DNA from: Unio delphinus
Lineage: Eukaryota; Mollusca; Bivalvia; Unionida; Unionidae
Direction of reading: 5' to 3'
DNA length: 64,000 nucleotides
Assembly: GCA_029339505.1 (NCBI GenBank)
Contig: JAQISU010000163.1
Span: 1,302,001 to 1,366,000 of the forward strand
The translations under genes were made by a program, and so were the position numbers. How positions within the stretch are numbered: the stretch's first letter is position 1; each line of letters starts with the position of its first letter. Below, one piece after another: positions 62,171 to 64,000 of the stretch. The notes below the pieces were generated by a model, which saw only the letters and a list, made by a program, of their open reading frames with translations, had not been told where the DNA came from and ran no database searches.

Positions 62171-63347
62171 CAAACCAAAGTGATTTTTACGTTACACGAT
62201 GGGGAAAAATCTGAGACAAATCCTGCCATTTTCCAGAACTCTTATCATGAACTCCTCAACGATTTTAAAAACTACACAAGTGTTTTTTTTACTGATGGAT
62301 CAAAAGTTGATGACAAGGCTGCTTCAGCCTTCGTTAGTGGCAAGCACATAACCAAAGTGCGCTTGCCAAACGATGCGTCCATATTTTCAGCGGAAATCAG
62401 AGGAATAGACCTTGTTCTGAAATTTATTGAACAAAAACGCATTTTAAATAGCATTATTTTCTGAGACTAGCTGTCTGTACTTCTGTCGCTACACCATAGA
62501 AAACTGGATAATCCAAAAACTCGTCAAAAACTCTGAGCTTAGTACTGCCTACAATATAGTATACTGTTGGCTACCTAGCCATATTGGTATTAGAGGTAAT
62601 GAAGAAGCAGACCGGGCTGGTAAGATGGCTCTATCCCAAGAACCATCGGATTTTAAATTACCGTTTACTGATTTTAAACCTTGTTTCAAAAAGTACCTAC
62701 GTCAGAAGTGGCAGGCGTCATGGGATGATGCAGTCAATAACAAACTTCATGCCATCAAACCAACCCTGGGAGAATGGACTCCTTCCTACAGAACTATCCG
62801 TAGCGAGGAGGTTGTCATTGCAAGAATCAGAATCGGTCATACATACATTACCCACTCCCACATACTAAAAGGTGAAGATCCACCAGAGTGCGTTTCTTGC
62901 AATGAACCATTCACTGTTAAACACTTTATGACCGAGTGTTCTGACCTGCAACCTACGCGTGCTAAATACTATAATGTACAAGACATGAAGGAACTTTTTG
63001 ATACAATACAAATCACTTGTATTTTAGATTTCCTAAATGAAGTAAATCTCTATTTTAAACTATAACTTGTATGCCATCACGTAGAATATTTTTATCTAAT
63101 GCAAATATCACCTCTTATTTACAACATCTTATCATCAACATACACCATTTACATCTCCCGTTGATTGGGAAGCTTCATATTTTCCTGTCACCAACATCTT
63201 ACCATTTTATATTTAATTATTATGGGTTTTTATATCGCTGGTCGATGTTAAACCTTTCTTATTTTTGAACATCTAACCTATTGTATGGCGCTAAATAGCC
63301 TAAAAGTGCTGGTGCGCGGTTAAAATTCAAGCAAACAAACAAACAAA
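62171..63347 (+). mobile_element. 5'-truncated LINE with RNase H domain, inserted in the capsid-like relic
   Basis: Exactly bounded by 11-bp direct repeats CGAGGCCAAAC (62160-62170 and 63348-63358). It carries only the ORF2 3' end: an RNase H domain (FFTDGSK with the first Asp near 62292, FSAEIRG with the Glu near 62395, a third Asp near 62466 flanked by two stops, GNEEADRAG with the last Asp near 62612). A C-terminal region follows with a zinc-knuckle-like C-x2-C...H...C pattern (CVSCNEPFTVKHFMTEC near 62890). The 3' UTR ends GGCGCTAAATAGCC...(CAAA)n. A C-terminal RNase H fits I/Nimb- or Jockey-like clades. Stops and frame changes show it is dead. Confidence 0.88.
62625..63065 (+). pseudogene. 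LINE ORF2 C-terminal fragment (post-RNase H)
   Basis: A 146-residue open stretch continues the RNase H end. It holds the tryptophan-containing QKWQASWDD segment and the cysteine/histidine cluster typical of the C-terminus of RNase-H-bearing LINE ORF2 proteins. It ends at TAA at 63063-63065. It is not an independent gene. Confidence 0.8.
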
Positions 63348-63607
63348 CGAGGCCAAACACACAGTTGTACTTGTGCGAAAATGCGCAGACGACGATGCTA
63401 TCTGGTACGTTGAATTTGCTAATGCGGGTGCAACTTCGGCTCTTGTTGGAAAAGTGATGCTGACAAAACTTTCAACGACTGCTCTTTTTCATGGACAGCG
63501 ACGGCAAGTCAACGTTGTCATAGTTGACAATGACCACAGACTCGATTCCAGGCACAGCTACTGGTACATTTGTATGGCAGATCGCATAACAACAGTGGGT
63601 TCAGCAC

Positions 63608-64000
63608 CAGTGGCGTCGCTAGGCGGGTGCGGGGGGTGCGAACCGCACCGGGTGACACCATCTCAGAGGGGTGACACCAAATGAAAAATTGCAAATTTTA
63701 CAGAGCAGACGTTGCTCGGTCCAGTCGTATTTCATAAGCGGATAACCGATCATAGTTAAATAAATACATGACTAAAAGGCAGAACAGGGTCAGGGTGCCA
63801 CCATGCAGTCTGCAGAGCATCTGGGGCTCATTTTAATGAGATTCAGAGCTGGTCGGATCAAAATTTGGAGTTATTTACGAACGCGATAATTAATGAGGTA
63901 GAATAGATCAATAGACTTGGAGGCGTTTCCGTAGGCCGAGTGCTTCATGCGCACGAGGTACCATCTTTGGCTTGACGCTTGGTATGACGTGGTATGACGT
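63608..64000 (+). mobile_element. Probable hAT-like element terminus, running off the window
   Basis: Starts CAGTGGCGTCGCTAGG then GGGTGCGGGGGGTGCGAA. CAGTGGCGTAGC-type ends are a familiar hAT-like terminus in animal genomes. The start coincides with loss of similarity to the capsid-like relic. The other end, and hence target duplications, lie outside the window. The final 20 bases are two copies of GGTATGACGT. Confidence 0.5.

Larger units (their letters stand above)
61560..63607 (+). pseudogene. Double-jelly-roll capsid-like gene relic (Maverick/adintovirus-type), disrupted
   Basis: Fragments in changing frames match the order of motifs I know from the double-jelly-roll-like proteins common in invertebrate genomes: a DMDAPIFKD start near 61577, a NNGIITLFSSA segment near 61785, a KDT box near 61940, NQGFTRR near 62052, and SCAIPLSYIFCFC near 62098. 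After a LINE insertion comes a DDDAIW...GKVMLTKLS segment near 63385. At least three in-frame stops and one or more frameshifts precede the LINE, so it is not functional. Such proteins are capsid-like structural proteins of Maverick/Polinton-type elements. Identification is from motif memory; alternative: another mobile-element ORF. Confidence 0.6.

Overview
This is a eukaryotic, AT-rich, repeat-laden window. It is probably from a mollusc, most likely a bivalve. That placement is an inference from three things: a molluscan-style tRNA-derived SINE, CR1/L2-like and RNase-H-bearing LINE relics, and a degenerate double-jelly-roll (Maverick/adintovirus-type) capsid-like gene. No marker gene confirms it.

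The only intact protein-coding gene I can support lies on the minus strand and covers most of the window. Twelve small coding exons between 56965 (ATG) and 6926 (end of TGA) join in frame at GT-AG sites. They encode a complete 356-residue enzyme of the LDH2/MDH2 oxidoreductase family (malate / L-lactate / ureidoglycolate / sulfolactate dehydrogenase-like; bacterial YjmC, AllD, YiaK and DpkA are relatives). The coding sequence is 1071 nt but the coding span is about 50 kb. An acceptor site directly upstream of coding exon 1 implies at least one 5' untranslated exon to its right. A candidate donor and promoter region is near 60.1 kb.

Nearly every intron is filled with minisatellites, each with its own repeat unit: 53, 37, 33, 29, 25, 43, 25, 23, 42, 18, 70 and 21 bp among others. 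The outstanding one is in intron 4: 847 consecutive 18-bp units (33049-48294, 15.2 kb). Its register is unchanged at every point I checked, and it begins about 40 nt inside the intron. It contains higher-order duplications of about 4.7 kb and 1.48 kb. The 18-bp period is a multiple of three and most units lack stops, so the array carries very long open frames on both strands that I do not regard as genes.

Mobile elements are mostly non-autonomous or broken. They are: two Tigger/pogo-like elements (11.1 and 51.6 kb), a solo LTR with AATAT target duplications inside a minisatellite (49.4 kb), a tRNA-SINE with a 12-bp target duplication (24.9 kb), a 92-bp hAT-like MITE nested in another tRNA-SINE (60.4 kb), a CR1/L2-like LINE relic and a 3' fragment of the same family (19.1 and 54.9 kb), and several small inverted-repeat elements.

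Layout: 1-6.9 kb, region downstream of the gene, with small minisatellites; 6.9-57 kb, the LDH2-family gene with its repeat-packed introns; 57-60.7 kb, probable 5' flank or first intron and a SINE; 61-64 kb, a decayed capsid-like gene split by a 5'-truncated RNase-H LINE (11-bp target duplication) and a hAT-like terminus that runs off the window.
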